From JBEKZQ01 sp049509675 (GTDB lineage Bacteria > Planctomycetota > Planctomycetia > Pirellulales > Thermoguttaceae), in NCBI GenBank assembly GCA_049509675.1, contig JBEKZQ010000087.1, forward strand, positions 1 to 16,087: a stretch of DNA of 16,087 bases, given 5' to 3'. The notes below the pieces were generated by a model, which did not search any database, was not told where the DNA came from, and saw nothing but the letters and a program-made list of their open reading frames with translations. Positions 1 through 7,372 of this stretch are shown piece after piece (positions within the stretch are counted from its first letter, which is position 1; each line of letters starts with the position of its first letter). Position numbers and translations under genes: made by a program.

Positions 1-1
1 C

Positions 2-619
2 CAAACCCAGCGGCTGCTCGCCTATCGCGAATCGGGCAAACACTACCTGATGCTGGGCTACGAGCTGATCCGCGCGGCGATCCTCGAACTGGCACGGCGC
101 TGGCGGTTGGGTCGCGAGGTGTTCTTCCTGCGCCTCGAGGAACTGGAGCATTTTGAGACCCGGCGCGAGGAACTCCTGTCGGCCGCGGCCCAGCGACAGG
201 TCCGCTGGCAGTCGCTCCAGCGGCTCGACATGCCCGAGGTCATCGACTCCAGGGAACTCGATCAGCTTGGGCTGCCGCGCAAGTACGAGAGCGCGGCGGA
301 GTTGAAGGGCGACGCGGTGGCAGCGGGCGTGGCCACCGGCACGGCCCGCATTGTCTTCGATCCGCGCCAGCCGCGCGACCTGGGCGCCAATTACATCCTC
401 GTCTGCCCATCGACCGATCCGGGGTGGACGGCGCTGTTCGTCAATGCGCGCGGCCTGGTCGTCGAGAAAGGCGGCGTGCTGTCGCACGGCGCGATCGTGG
501 CCCGCGACTTCGGCATCCCCGCCGTGGTCTGCCCCGGCGCCACCAAGCGCATCAAGGACGGCAGCAAACTCCGTCTGGACGGAAACCGCGGGATGATTTA
601 CTTGACGGAGAATATCTGA
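2..619 (+). CDS. PEP-utilising phosphotransferase, C-terminal part (partial)
   Basis: The frame is open from the first bases of the window, so this is the last 205 residues of a longer protein and the ATG at 50 is internal. Residues from about 105 to the end form a PEP-utilising swivelling phosphohistidine domain. It carries the signature GGVLSHGAIVARDFGIPAVV with the phospho-acceptor His at visible residue 162, and ends in the usual GxxLxLDGxxGxIYL strand. In PEP synthase and pyruvate phosphate dikinase this domain is followed by a PEP-binding TIM barrel. Here the protein stops right after it, as in the rifampicin phosphotransferase-like architecture (ATP-grasp, acceptor domain, His domain). 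The role is probably ATP-driven phosphoryl transfer through phosphohistidine; the substrate cannot be told from this end. The next gene starts 3 nt after the stop, so the two are likely co-translated. Confidence 0.85.
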   Translation, partial: QTQRLLAYRESGKHYLMLGYELIRAAILELARRWRLGREVFFLRLEELEHFETRREELLSAAAQRQVRWQSLQRLDMPEVIDSRELDQLGLPRKYESAAELKGDAVAAGVATGTARIVFDPRQPRDLGANYILVCPSTDPGWTALFVNARGLVVEKGGVLSHGAIVARDFGIPAVVCPGATKRIKDGSKLRLDGNRGMIYLTENI

Positions 620-622
620 ACC

Positions 623-1477
623 ATGCTCGATGGGATCAACCACGCCATCCTCGCTCTGGCGGACCCCTTGCTGAACTGGCTGCTGCGCCTGCCCGCCGAC
701 CTGGCCGTGGTCATCGTGGCGGTCGGCACCGGGGCCATCATCACGCTGTCGCGCCGCTTCACCACCAAGCAGGACCTGCTGCAGCGGTGCGACCAGGACA
801 AGCGGCGGCTGAAGCAGTTGATTCGCGAGGCGAAGTTGCAGAAGGACAAAGAAGCCGTTACGCGCTACCGCAGCACGCGGAACATGATCGGGATGATGAC
901 CGTGAAGGAGGAAGGCTGGCCGCTGCTGGCCGCCATCGGGCCCATCGCCATCCTGGGTACGTGGTGTTTCCAGCGATTGGCGTTCGTCCCGCCGCGTGCC
1001 GGCGAGACCGTGGCGGTGAGGGCCTATTTTCCCGTCTCGGCGGTCGGTGAATTGGCCCACCTGGTGCCCCAGGAAGGCGTGCGCGAGGTGTCGGGAGACG
1101 ACTCGGGCGGGAGCGGCCACTGGATCCAGGAAATCATCAACGACGACCCTGGCCCTGACGGAATTGCCAGCAGCGGAATCGCCACCTGGAAGATCCAGGC
1201 CGGGGCAAGGCCCGAGCCCTATGCGCTGGAGATCCGCTGCAAGACCGTCACCGTGCAGAAGGAGTTGCTCGTCGGGCAGCCGGTCTATTCGCCCAACGTG
1301 GAATTCTACGGCGCGGACCAGCCCGTCATGAGCGCGCGGATCGACATGAAACCGGTGAAGTTCCTCGGCTTCGTGCCGGGCATCGACCGGTTGCTCATGC
1401 CCCCGTGGTTGGTGGCGTATTTCCTCATCGCCATCCCCTCGGTCAGCCTGATCAAGCGGGTGACGGGGATCTACTGA
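623..1477 (+). CDS. EMC3/TMCO1-like (DUF106) membrane protein
   Basis: A protein of 284 aa with three predicted membrane segments at about residues 25-43, 98-115 and 261-276. A highly charged helical stretch rich in Lys and Arg (about 44-95, with RRLKQLIREAKLQKDKEAV) lies between the first two. This is the layout of the EMC3/TMCO1/DUF106 group, distant relatives of the YidC/Oxa1 insertases: TM1, cytosolic coiled-coil, TM2 and a C-terminal TM. Family knowledge suggests a role in membrane protein insertion. Unlike compact archaeal members, about 140 residues (120-258) with beta-rich character separate TM2 and TM3 and probably lie outside the cytoplasm. The ATG is 3 nt after the upstream stop, with GGAG at 607-610 as a rather distant ribosome site, which suggests translational coupling. 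The family call is from motif memory, not a search. Confidence 0.7.
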   Translation: MLDGINHAILALADPLLNWLLRLPADLAVVIVAVGTGAIITLSRRFTTKQDLLQRCDQDKRRLKQLIREAKLQKDKEAVTRYRSTRNMIGMMTVKEEGWPLLAAIGPIAILGTWCFQRLAFVPPRAGETVAVRAYFPVSAVGELAHLVPQEGVREVSGDDSGGSGHWIQEIINDDPGPDGIASSGIATWKIQAGARPEPYALEIRCKTVTVQKELLVGQPVYSPNVEFYGADQPVMSARIDMKPVKFLGFVPGIDRLLMPPWLVAYFLIAIPSVSLIKRVTGIY

Positions 1478-1480
1478 TCT

Positions 1481-1506
1481 ATCCGGTGAAATGCCATAGC
1501 CCGGAT
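1481..1506 (+). terminator. Possible weak terminator after the DUF106 gene
   Basis: ATCCGG (1481-1486) can pair with CCGGAT (1501-1506) across a 14-nt loop, and is followed by the T-rich TATTTGACTTCTT. It sits 4 nt after the stop of the DUF106 gene. The stem is short and the loop long, so this is tentative. The same T-rich stretch holds a TTGACT (1510-1515) spaced 17 nt from CACAAT (1533-1538), a possible promoter for the exported-protein gene downstream. Confidence 0.25.
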
Positions 1507-1588
1507 TATTTGACTTCTTGGCCCGCACAATCCACAATCCAGGAGTTGACGCGCCCGGGTTTTACACATTTGCAGGGGAGGTTCGGTT

Positions 1589-3775
1589 ATGAAGAATGGC
1601 AAACTGATGTTCGTGGCAGGCCTGCTTGTTTTCCTGGCAGCATCCTCCAGTCGCGAGGCATGGGCTCGCAAGGATCCGTTGCTGAACGTTGCCGCAGGAC
1701 AGATCCCTGACGACACGGGAAGCGACGGGGCAACGAAGATGGCGATCGTCGATAGCGCCCCATTAAGCGGAAAGGCCCTGAAGGTCGACTTTGCCGCCGG
1801 CGATTCCTTCGGCGTGCGCTCGTCCAAGGTGCGGAATTGGAAACCGTACATCACCCTGGAATTCGAGGCCTTCAATCCCGAAAAAGCAGACGTCGGCCTG
1901 CAGTTCAACGTCAAGCACAAGCGGACCACGAACTATCAGACGCGGGTCGAGTATTCGCTGAAGCTCAAGCCCGGCAAGAACGCGATCAAGATCGGCCTGG
2001 ACGAGATGTCCAACGTGAACGGCTCCGCCCCCGACTTCTCCGACGCCCAGCGGTGGTACATCAATTGTGCGGACGACAAGGTTCACACGCTGTACTTCGG
2101 CGACATCTGTCTGGTGGGCGACGATGCGCCGGCCGCGACTTCCGCCGCCGGCCAGGCTGCGAGCGGCCCGGTGGTCGCCGGCTTCAGCCCTCCCTATCGC
2201 ATCACCGGCAAAGTGGGCGACATGAACGTGGATTTGATCGCGCAGCCCCAGGGCGGCGGGGCCGTGGCTTTGTCGGTCCTGTCGAACACGAGCAGCGCCG
2301 TGGCAACGGCGCCCAAGGAGGCCCAAGCGACGGCGCTGTTGCGCCCCAGCCTGGAACAGTTGCCCAATGACACCGGCTCCGAACTGTCCAAGCTCTCCAT
2401 CGACGAGCGGCCCGAACTGGGCGGCAAATGCCTGAAGGTCGTCTACGTGGGCCAGGATAGTTTCGGCCAGACCCACATGAAGGTCACCGACTGGAAGCCC
2501 TTCCTCACGCTCCAGTTCGACGCGCTGAACCCGGGAAAGACCGACATTCGCATGGCCCTGAACGTCAAGCACAAGCGGAGCACCGGCTATCCCACGCGGG
2601 TCGAGGTGCCGTTCGTGCTCAAGCCGGGCAAGAATGCGTTGAAGTTCAACCTCGACGAGATGGTCAACGTCAACGGCTCGGCCCCCGATCTGTCGCTCGT
2701 GTCGCACTGGTACGTCCTCACCCAGGAAGACAAGACGCCGCCGCTGTATTTCGGCGACTTCTGGCTGCTGCCCGCCGGCGGCAGCATTCCGCCTGCGGGG
2801 GCGGCCGTTGGGCCCGGCAAGCCCGTGGCCAACGACCCGGCCCGTCTGGCCCGCATCCGCGCCGCCAAGATGCCGGCGATCACCAGCCCGGTGATGTTCA
2901 ATACGCCCGAGGCCGACGCGATCTGCTCCGCCCTGGAGGTCTTTCCGCCGGACAACCCCTGGAACCAGGTTGTCGAAGATTGGCCGCTGCATCCGAACTC
3001 GAAGAACATCATCGCTTCGATCGGGGCGGAGAAACCGATCCGCTACAATGCCGACATGGCCTTCGTTCTGGTGCCGCCCAGTCAGAAGCGGATCGAACTG
3101 AAGTCGTTGGCGACTAAGGGCGAGTCGGACATGGGACCGTACCCCATTCCCGACAACCTGCCCATCGAAGGTTGGCCGGTCTGTTATAAAGGGGCGACAC
3201 TCGACGACGTGCAGCGGGACAAAGCCAATATCGGCGGCGACCGGCATGGCATCATCGTCGATCCGGTGAACCGCATGCTCTACGAGTTCTGGCTCACGAA
3301 GAAGGTTGCCGCCGGGTGGCAGGCGGACCAGGCCTCGATCTTCGACCTGAAGACGAACAAGCTGCGTCCCGACGGCTGGACCTCGGCCGACGCGGCCGGG
3401 CTGCCCATCTTCCCCGCCGTGGTGCGCTGCGACGAGATCCGGCGCGGCATCGTCGAACATGCCATGCGGGTCACGGTGGTGAAGACCCGCCGCGACTATG
3501 TCGCCCCAGCCACGCATTATGCCAGCCCGCACACCAGCGAGGACCTGCCGCGCATGGGCGAGCGGATCCGGCTGCGGCGGGATTTCGACATCTCCGGCTT
3601 CTCGCCGACGGTGCAGGCGATCTTGAAGGGACTGAAGAAGTACGGCATGTTCGTGGCCGACAACGGCATCGACTGGGCGATCTCCGTGGCGCCCGACGCG
3701 CGGATTCCCGATATCGGCGCGGAGCTGCGCAAGATCAAGGGCTCGGCCTTCGAGGTGGTCACACCGCCGCAGTAG
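1589..3775 (+). CDS. Exported protein with duplicated N-terminal module and unknown C-terminal domain
   Basis: A 728-aa protein of unknown function. A signal peptide covers residues 1-26 (charged start, hydrophobic LMFVAGLLVFLAA, cleavage probably after AWA). Two homologous modules follow, at about 31-177 and 251-396. Shared landmarks are DTGS, LKV, a DSFG motif, W(K)P, FNVKHKR or LNVKHKR, LKPGKNA, LDEM, NVNGSAPD, and LYFGD near the end. They look like beta-sandwich (carbohydrate-binding-like) modules, but that is inferred from pattern only. A Pro/Ala/Gly-rich linker separates them. Residues 445-728 form a third domain with PPDNPWNQ, DRHGIIVDP, IVEHAMRVTV, PATHYASPH and VADNGIDWAISVAPD; I do not recognise it as a characterised enzyme. 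GGGGAGG at 1575-1581, 7 nt before the ATG, fixes the start. The last 259 nt are also covered by the convergent esterase frame. Confidence 0.8.
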   Translation: MKNGKLMFVAGLLVFLAASSSREAWARKDPLLNVAAGQIPDDTGSDGATKMAIVDSAPLSGKALKVDFAAGDSFGVRSSKVRNWKPYITLEFEAFNPEKADVGLQFNVKHKRTTNYQTRVEYSLKLKPGKNAIKIGLDEMSNVNGSAPDFSDAQRWYINCADDKVHTLYFGDICLVGDDAPAATSAAGQAASGPVVAGFSPPYRITGKVGDMNVDLIAQPQGGGAVALSVLSNTSSAVATAPKEAQATALLRPSLEQLPNDTGSELSKLSIDERPELGGKCLKVVYVGQDSFGQTHMKVTDWKPFLTLQFDALNPGKTDIRMALNVKHKRSTGYPTRVEVPFVLKPGKNALKFNLDEMVNVNGSAPDLSLVSHWYVLTQEDKTPPLYFGDFWLLPAGGSIPPAGAAVGPGKPVANDPARLARIRAAKMPAITSPVMFNTPEADAICSALEVFPPDNPWNQVVEDWPLHPNSKNIIASIGAEKPIRYNADMAFVLVPPSQKRIELKSLATKGESDMGPYPIPDNLPIEGWPVCYKGATLDDVQRDKANIGGDRHGIIVDPVNRMLYEFWLTKKVAAGWQADQASIFDLKTNKLRPDGWTSADAAGLPIFPAVVRCDEIRRGIVEHAMRVTVVKTRRDYVAPATHYASPHTSEDLPRMGERIRLRRDFDISGFSPTVQAILKGLKKYGMFVADNGIDWAISVAPDARIPDIGAELRKIKGSAFEVVTPPQ
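1679..2776 (+). repeat. Intragenic duplicated module (two copies of about 440 nt)
   Basis: Copy 1 spans about 1679-2119 and copy 2 about 2339-2776, both inside the exported-protein gene and in frame. Protein similarity runs through their full length. At the DNA level the best block is 19 identical bases, AACGTCAAGCACAAGCGGA, at 1907-1925 and 2561-2579, with near-identity continuing on both sides. A 219-nt linker with no similarity to either copy separates them. This reads as an internal domain duplication that has since diverged. Confidence 0.8.
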
Positions 3776-4776
3776 GGCACGGCGCGCGGGAGGGCGTTGA
3801 TAGACGCCTGGTAATCCTTCCGCAGTATGGCGGCATCTCTAACCGCCAGGGCGCGATCGTAGTCCGCCTTGTCCTGCCGCTTCTGCCCCTCGTCCGCCTT
3901 TTGGAGTAAGTCCTGGAACAACATCTGGCTGAGCAGGTACAGGTCGTTCTTCCAGACTGGCCACTCATGCCCCCCCGAATCAACGTGCCAGACATGCGGC
4001 ACCTTCTTCTCCGCCAGGGTGCTGCACAACGACTTGCTGGCATCCATGAGGCGGTCTTGGTCGCCGCAAGAGAGCCAAACCAGCCGAAGCTTCTTGGCCG
4101 CATCCGCGGAAACCAGATCGCTGCGGTTCCCGAACAGCGCAGACGAGAAACCGCCGACCCAGGCGAATTCGTCCGGGTGCTTCAGGCCGATGCCGAGCGC
4201 CTGCCCGCCACCCATCGAGAGCCCGGCCACGGCGCGGTGCTCACGGTCGGCACGTACCGGGTAATGGGACTCGACAAACGGAACAACGTCCTTGAGCAGA
4301 TCGTCCTCGAAGGCGCCGTTGTCTCTGAAGCCGCGCGGCCCGGGGCGGCCGCTCGGTGGCGCGGGCGCGATGCCGCTCGGGCCGGCTGCCCGCCGTGCGA
4401 AGCCGTTGGGCATGACCACGATCATGGGGACAATCTTCTTGGCGGCGTAAAGGTTGTCCAGGATTTCGGCCGCCGAACCTTTCTTTGTCCAGCCCGTCTC
4501 GTCGTCGCCGGCGCCGTGCAGGAGGTAGAGGACGGGATACTTGCTGTCCGTCGAGTAGCCCGGCGGCGTGTAGATCACCATTTTGCGCTTCCCACCGACG
4601 CTCTTGGAGTCGTACTCGACGGCCTCCACTTTCCCCTGCTCGATCCCGTCGCGGCGGGCGTCGAAGCCGCTAGGCGCGGCGGGCAGTGTCGCAGGCGGTT
4701 GAGCCCGAACAGCCGTAGAAAGGACCAGGACCAGCAGGAAACCGGGACCCAGTAGTCGGCCGATGGATCGTCTCAT
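3517..4776 (-). CDS. Secreted alpha/beta-hydrolase esterase (esterase D / feruloyl esterase-like)
   Basis: A 419-aa exported esterase. Residues 1-25 are a signal peptide (MRRSIGRLLGPGFLLVLVLS, cleavage after VRA). The hydrolase domain (about 45-290) shows the putative-esterase family order: YTPPGY, then PVLYLLHGAGDDETGW (oxyanion region), the nucleophile elbow GLSMGG with Ser187, the acid in CGDQD (Asp239 or Asp241), and His270 in SGGHEWPVW. Expected activity is ester hydrolysis on a cell-envelope or polysaccharide substrate, such as feruloyl or acetyl esters; the substrate is not determinable. Residues from about 334 to the end are read antisense to the end of the neighbouring exported-protein gene, look unlike any esterase (Ser/Arg-rich, low order), and are probably a fortuitous tail after loss of the original stop. 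The start is set by GGAG 8 nt upstream; an upstream in-frame ATG at 4818 lacks a site and would bury the signal peptide. Confidence 0.85.
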   Translation of the reverse strand: MRRSIGRLLGPGFLLVLVLSTAVRAQPPATLPAAPSGFDARRDGIEQGKVEAVEYDSKSVGGKRKMVIYTPPGYSTDSKYPVLYLLHGAGDDETGWTKKGSAAEILDNLYAAKKIVPMIVVMPNGFARRAAGPSGIAPAPPSGRPGPRGFRDNGAFEDDLLKDVVPFVESHYPVRADREHRAVAGLSMGGGQALGIGLKHPDEFAWVGGFSSALFGNRSDLVSADAAKKLRLVWLSCGDQDRLMDASKSLCSTLAEKKVPHVWHVDSGGHEWPVWKNDLYLLSQMLFQDLLQKADEGQKRQDKADYDRALAVRDAAILRKDYQASINALPRAVPYCGGVTTSKAEPLILRSSAPISGIRASGATEIAQSMPLSATNMPYFFSPFKIACTVGEKPEMSKSRRSRIRSPMRGRSSLVCGLA

Positions 4777-4784
4777 GGCGTTGA

Positions 4785-4788
4785 CTCC
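4785..4788 (-). promoter_or_regulatory. Ribosome binding site deciding the esterase start
   Basis: On the minus strand GGAG lies 8 nt before the ATG at 4776-4774. This, together with the signal peptide that begins there, favours this start over the in-frame ATG 42 nt upstream. Confidence 0.6.
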
Positions 4789-4923
4789 GCAAAAAGAGGG
4801 GGGAAGCGTTCGGGCCACTGCTCACACCAAGCAGTCCGCGCGAATGAAACACCATCTCACGATAATCCCTCACTTGGCACAGCCCGACTTGGGATATTCT
4901 TGCCGCCCATGCGCGCCGAGTAA

Positions 4924-4951
4924 TTGACATTCCGGTCGTTTTTGGTATACT
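4924..4951 (+). promoter_or_regulatory. Strong sigma70-type promoter for the PEP-CTERM gene
   Basis: TTGACA (4924-4929) is a perfect -35 box, and TATACT (4946-4951) a near-perfect -10 box, with a 16-nt spacer. It is surrounded by unusually AT-rich sequence for this window. Initiation near 4958 would give a leader of about 340 nt before the ATG at 5299. Confidence 0.6.
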
Positions 4952-5285
4952 TAGTTTCGCAAATGTTGTCAGGGAATTGCATCGCAAAGCTGAGCCAGCA
5001 CCCCGCTCCCAGACCAGAATCTTCCCGCTCGTGAGAGCGGCTTCATTCTCTCTTGGAGGCGGTCTTTGTGGCTCACATGCTGTAAGCCGGCGTCACCATA
5101 CTTGTCCACGCGACAATCCCTCGTGGCTGTTGTCACCCCGGGCGGATTCTCGCTTGCGAGAGCATGGAACAAATATGTTCGCGCCGTTTGATTTGATTCT
5201 CCGGCGTGCGTTGGAGGTCGGACAGTCATGATCGTTGTTGGGGTCACTCGGCCTCCAACGGGCGTCGAGCACGTACCGGGTGGAA

Positions 5286-5291
5286 AAGGAG
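5286..5291 (+). promoter_or_regulatory. Ribosome binding site deciding the PEP-CTERM gene start
   Basis: AAGGAG ends 7 nt before the ATG at 5299. That ATG opens directly into a signal peptide, so it is preferred over the in-frame ATG at 5206, which has neither. Confidence 0.7.
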
Positions 5292-5298
5292 CAAAGCG

Positions 5299-7215
5299 AT
5301 GTGCATTCGACTGACAATGTGTGGGCCAACCCTGCGGCTGGCAGTTGTTCTTGCCGTGGCGATACTCTCGGACGGGCTGATCACTACGGCATGGGCCGTG
5401 GACTACACCTGGAAAAGTACGGGGGAGAACGATGACTGGGTGAGCCATGCCAACTGGAATACCAGCGGCAGTGGCTACCCCTATGCGAACAATGAGGCCG
5501 CTATCTTCAACGACCCCACCGGCATGACAATGCCGTACTACGACTCCAACACGAGCGGCACCGGGTTGGGACAACTCACCTTCAATTATGGCGGCTGGAC
5601 GGTGGGCACCGACTATAGCCACATCCTGAAGATCGACTCGGTCCCCAACTACAACTACAGTGCGATCTTCAGCCTGGGGGCCGGGGTGAACACCATTTAT
5701 CCGCAGATCGAATTCAACGACGCCGGCCAGAATGTTTACACGGGCAGCGGCAACACCCTGCTGATCAGCTTCGGTGGCATCATCGGTTCCTACGCTCCCG
5801 TCATCATGTCCGTCAACCCGACCAGCAGCGACACCGGCGCGGTCCGGCTGGATTGCGCCAGCAGCGTCAGCGGCCCCTTCTTCCTGAGGGAGGGCGCGAT
5901 CCTGGTCGGCAATAACGGCGGCCTGGGCACCGACACCAGCGATGCAATCGGCGTCGGTGATGTGTGGACTACCCCGGGCGCCAACGCCAGTCTGCTGACC
6001 GACGCCGCCGGGGTGAGCATCTCCCAGAACATCCTGGTCAACAACACCTCCGGCCACGAGGTCAACGCGACCTTCGGCGGCAGCCAGGCCACCGGCAATT
6101 CCAGCTTCTTGGGGACGATCAACTTGGGCCGTGACACCAACCTGACGGCAGCCAACGCCAACGACGGGACCGCCATTTCGTTCAACAACACGATTTCCGG
6201 TCCGGCCGGCATCATCAAAATCGGGTCGGGCGCGGTGCAACTGGCCTACGCCAATACGTACCAGGGCAACACGACCATCCAGACCGGCAAGCTGCAACTC
6301 ACTGCCAACAACGCACTACCCAGCACGACCGGCGTGATCCTGGCCAATACAGCCGGGGCGGTGTTGGATCTGAATGGCTACAGCCAAACCGTCAGCTCCC
6401 TTTCCGGCGGTGGTGGCGGCGGTGGCGGCGGCATAACTCTGGGCGGGGCAACCTTGTCCGTCGGCAGCGGCAGCTATGCCGGCACGATCAGCGGTGCCGG
6501 CAACCTGACCAAGACCGGCAGCGGCACGCTGACCCTCAGCGGCGTCAACACTTACGGCGGCAACACGAACATTAACATCGGCACGCTGTTGGTGGACGGC
6601 ACCCTGGACTCCAGCGGCACCACCGTAACCGTCGGCAACAGCGCCACCCTGGGGGGCGTAGGCACCATCAGCCGGCCCGTAATCACAAGCAGCGGCAGCA
6701 ACGTGTCCCCCGGTGACAACGGCATCGGAACGCTGACCATACAAACCCTGGGCAACGGGGTTACGCTCAACGGTACGTTGCTGATTGACCTCAGCGGCGC
6801 CGGGGCCGGCTCCTGCGACCTCTTCGACGCCAGCCAGGGCCTTACAGGCACACTGGACATCACCAACGAGGCCGTCAATTTCAACGTCCTCTCGGCTCTG
6901 GACGACCCGGCGTACGCGTTCGTCAAGTACCGGTCGCTGAACGGGACGTTCAGCGGGGTGACGAACCTGCCCGCAGGCTACACGATCAATTACAGTTATG
7001 CGGGCAACGAGATTGCCCTGGTGACCCCCGAACCCGCCACCCTCGCCCTGCTCGGCGTCGGTGCCATCGGACTTGTTGGCTATGCTTGGCGGCGAAGGGC
7101 AGTAAGAAGAACTGCGAAGCCGGCGGCTTTCAACCAACCACAAGACGATCCGCCCATTCTGTCCTTTCCTTCGCGTGCGTCCCATCCGGCGAACGTGGCA
7201 CGGCGGGCAGCTTGA
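5299..7215 (+). CDS. PEP-CTERM-sorted exported protein with autotransporter-associated beta-strand repeats
   Basis: A 638-aa exported protein. Residues 1-33 are a signal peptide (hydrophobic LAVVLAVAILSDGLITT, cleavage after AWA). The body is rich in Gly, Ser, Thr and Asn. From about residue 300 it contains autotransporter-associated beta-strand repeats, seen as GPAGIIKIGSGAVQLAYANT and again as GNLTKTGSGTLTLSGVNT followed by YGGNTNINIGTLLVDG, typical of a right-handed beta-helix. A nine-glycine run (codons 6406-6432) interrupts the second repeat. At 577-600 is a PEP-CTERM signal: PEPATLALLG, a hydrophobic helix, then WRRR. The family model is export, recognition by an exosortase, and cleavage at the PEP motif. 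No exosortase is in the window. Oddly, 38 residues follow WRRR, where such proteins normally stop within a few residues. The likely role is a surface or matrix structural protein. Confidence 0.85.
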   Translation: MCIRLTMCGPTLRLAVVLAVAILSDGLITTAWAVDYTWKSTGENDDWVSHANWNTSGSGYPYANNEAAIFNDPTGMTMPYYDSNTSGTGLGQLTFNYGGWTVGTDYSHILKIDSVPNYNYSAIFSLGAGVNTIYPQIEFNDAGQNVYTGSGNTLLISFGGIIGSYAPVIMSVNPTSSDTGAVRLDCASSVSGPFFLREGAILVGNNGGLGTDTSDAIGVGDVWTTPGANASLLTDAAGVSISQNILVNNTSGHEVNATFGGSQATGNSSFLGTINLGRDTNLTAANANDGTAISFNNTISGPAGIIKIGSGAVQLAYANTYQGNTTIQTGKLQLTANNALPSTTGVILANTAGAVLDLNGYSQTVSSLSGGGGGGGGGITLGGATLSVGSGSYAGTISGAGNLTKTGSGTLTLSGVNTYGGNTNINIGTLLVDGTLDSSGTTVTVGNSATLGGVGTISRPVITSSGSNVSPGDNGIGTLTIQTLGNGVTLNGTLLIDLSGAGAGSCDLFDASQGLTGTLDITNEAVNFNVLSALDDPAYAFVKYRSLNGTFSGVTNLPAGYTINYSYAGNEIALVTPEPATLALLGVGAIGLVGYAWRRRAVRRTAKPAAFNQPQDDPPILSFPSRASHPANVARRAA

Positions 7216-7231
7216 TCTGGCACGTCAAGCC

Positions 7232-7254
7232 GCGTCGGTGCCCTCGGCCGACGC
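7232..7254. terminator. Hairpin between convergent genes, possible bidirectional terminator
   Basis: GCGTCGG (7232-7238) pairs with CCGACGC (7248-7254) over a 9-nt loop, inside the 157-nt gap between the PEP-CTERM gene and the convergent radical SAM gene. There is no T-run on either side, so intrinsic termination is uncertain. Nothing else was seen in this gap. Confidence 0.3.
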
Positions 7255-7372
7255 AGCGAAAGGCACAGCCGGGGGCAAGTCAGAGAACGTTCATTTGCTG
7301 GCAAGACCCTGCACCAGGCGAGGCTGAGGCGCTTCCGGGCTGGAAGGCATTTCCATATTGCCGTCTCGGCAA

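Larger units (their letters stand above)
4777..5298. other. Divergent intergenic region with long leader
   Basis: This 522-nt stretch separates the minus-strand esterase from the plus-strand PEP-CTERM gene and must hold both promoters. Only the plus-strand promoter (4924-4951) is clear. Downstream in the leader are small hairpins: CCGCTC/GAGCGG at 5025-5040 with loop GTGA (a GNRA tetraloop), and TCTCG/CGAGA at 5148-5161 with loop CTTG. Open frames crossing the region lack ribosome sites and recognisable products. No known riboswitch was recognised. Confidence 0.6.

Noticed and set aside
1763..3532. Long minus-strand open frame (about 590 codons) opposite the exported-protein gene
   Set aside because: It is antisense to a gene with a signal peptide, a duplicated domain and a good ribosome site, and shows no domain of its own.
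4969..6297. Minus-strand open frame across the intergenic region and the start of the PEP-CTERM gene
   Set aside because: No domain, biased composition, and it covers the promoter and leader of the plus-strand gene.
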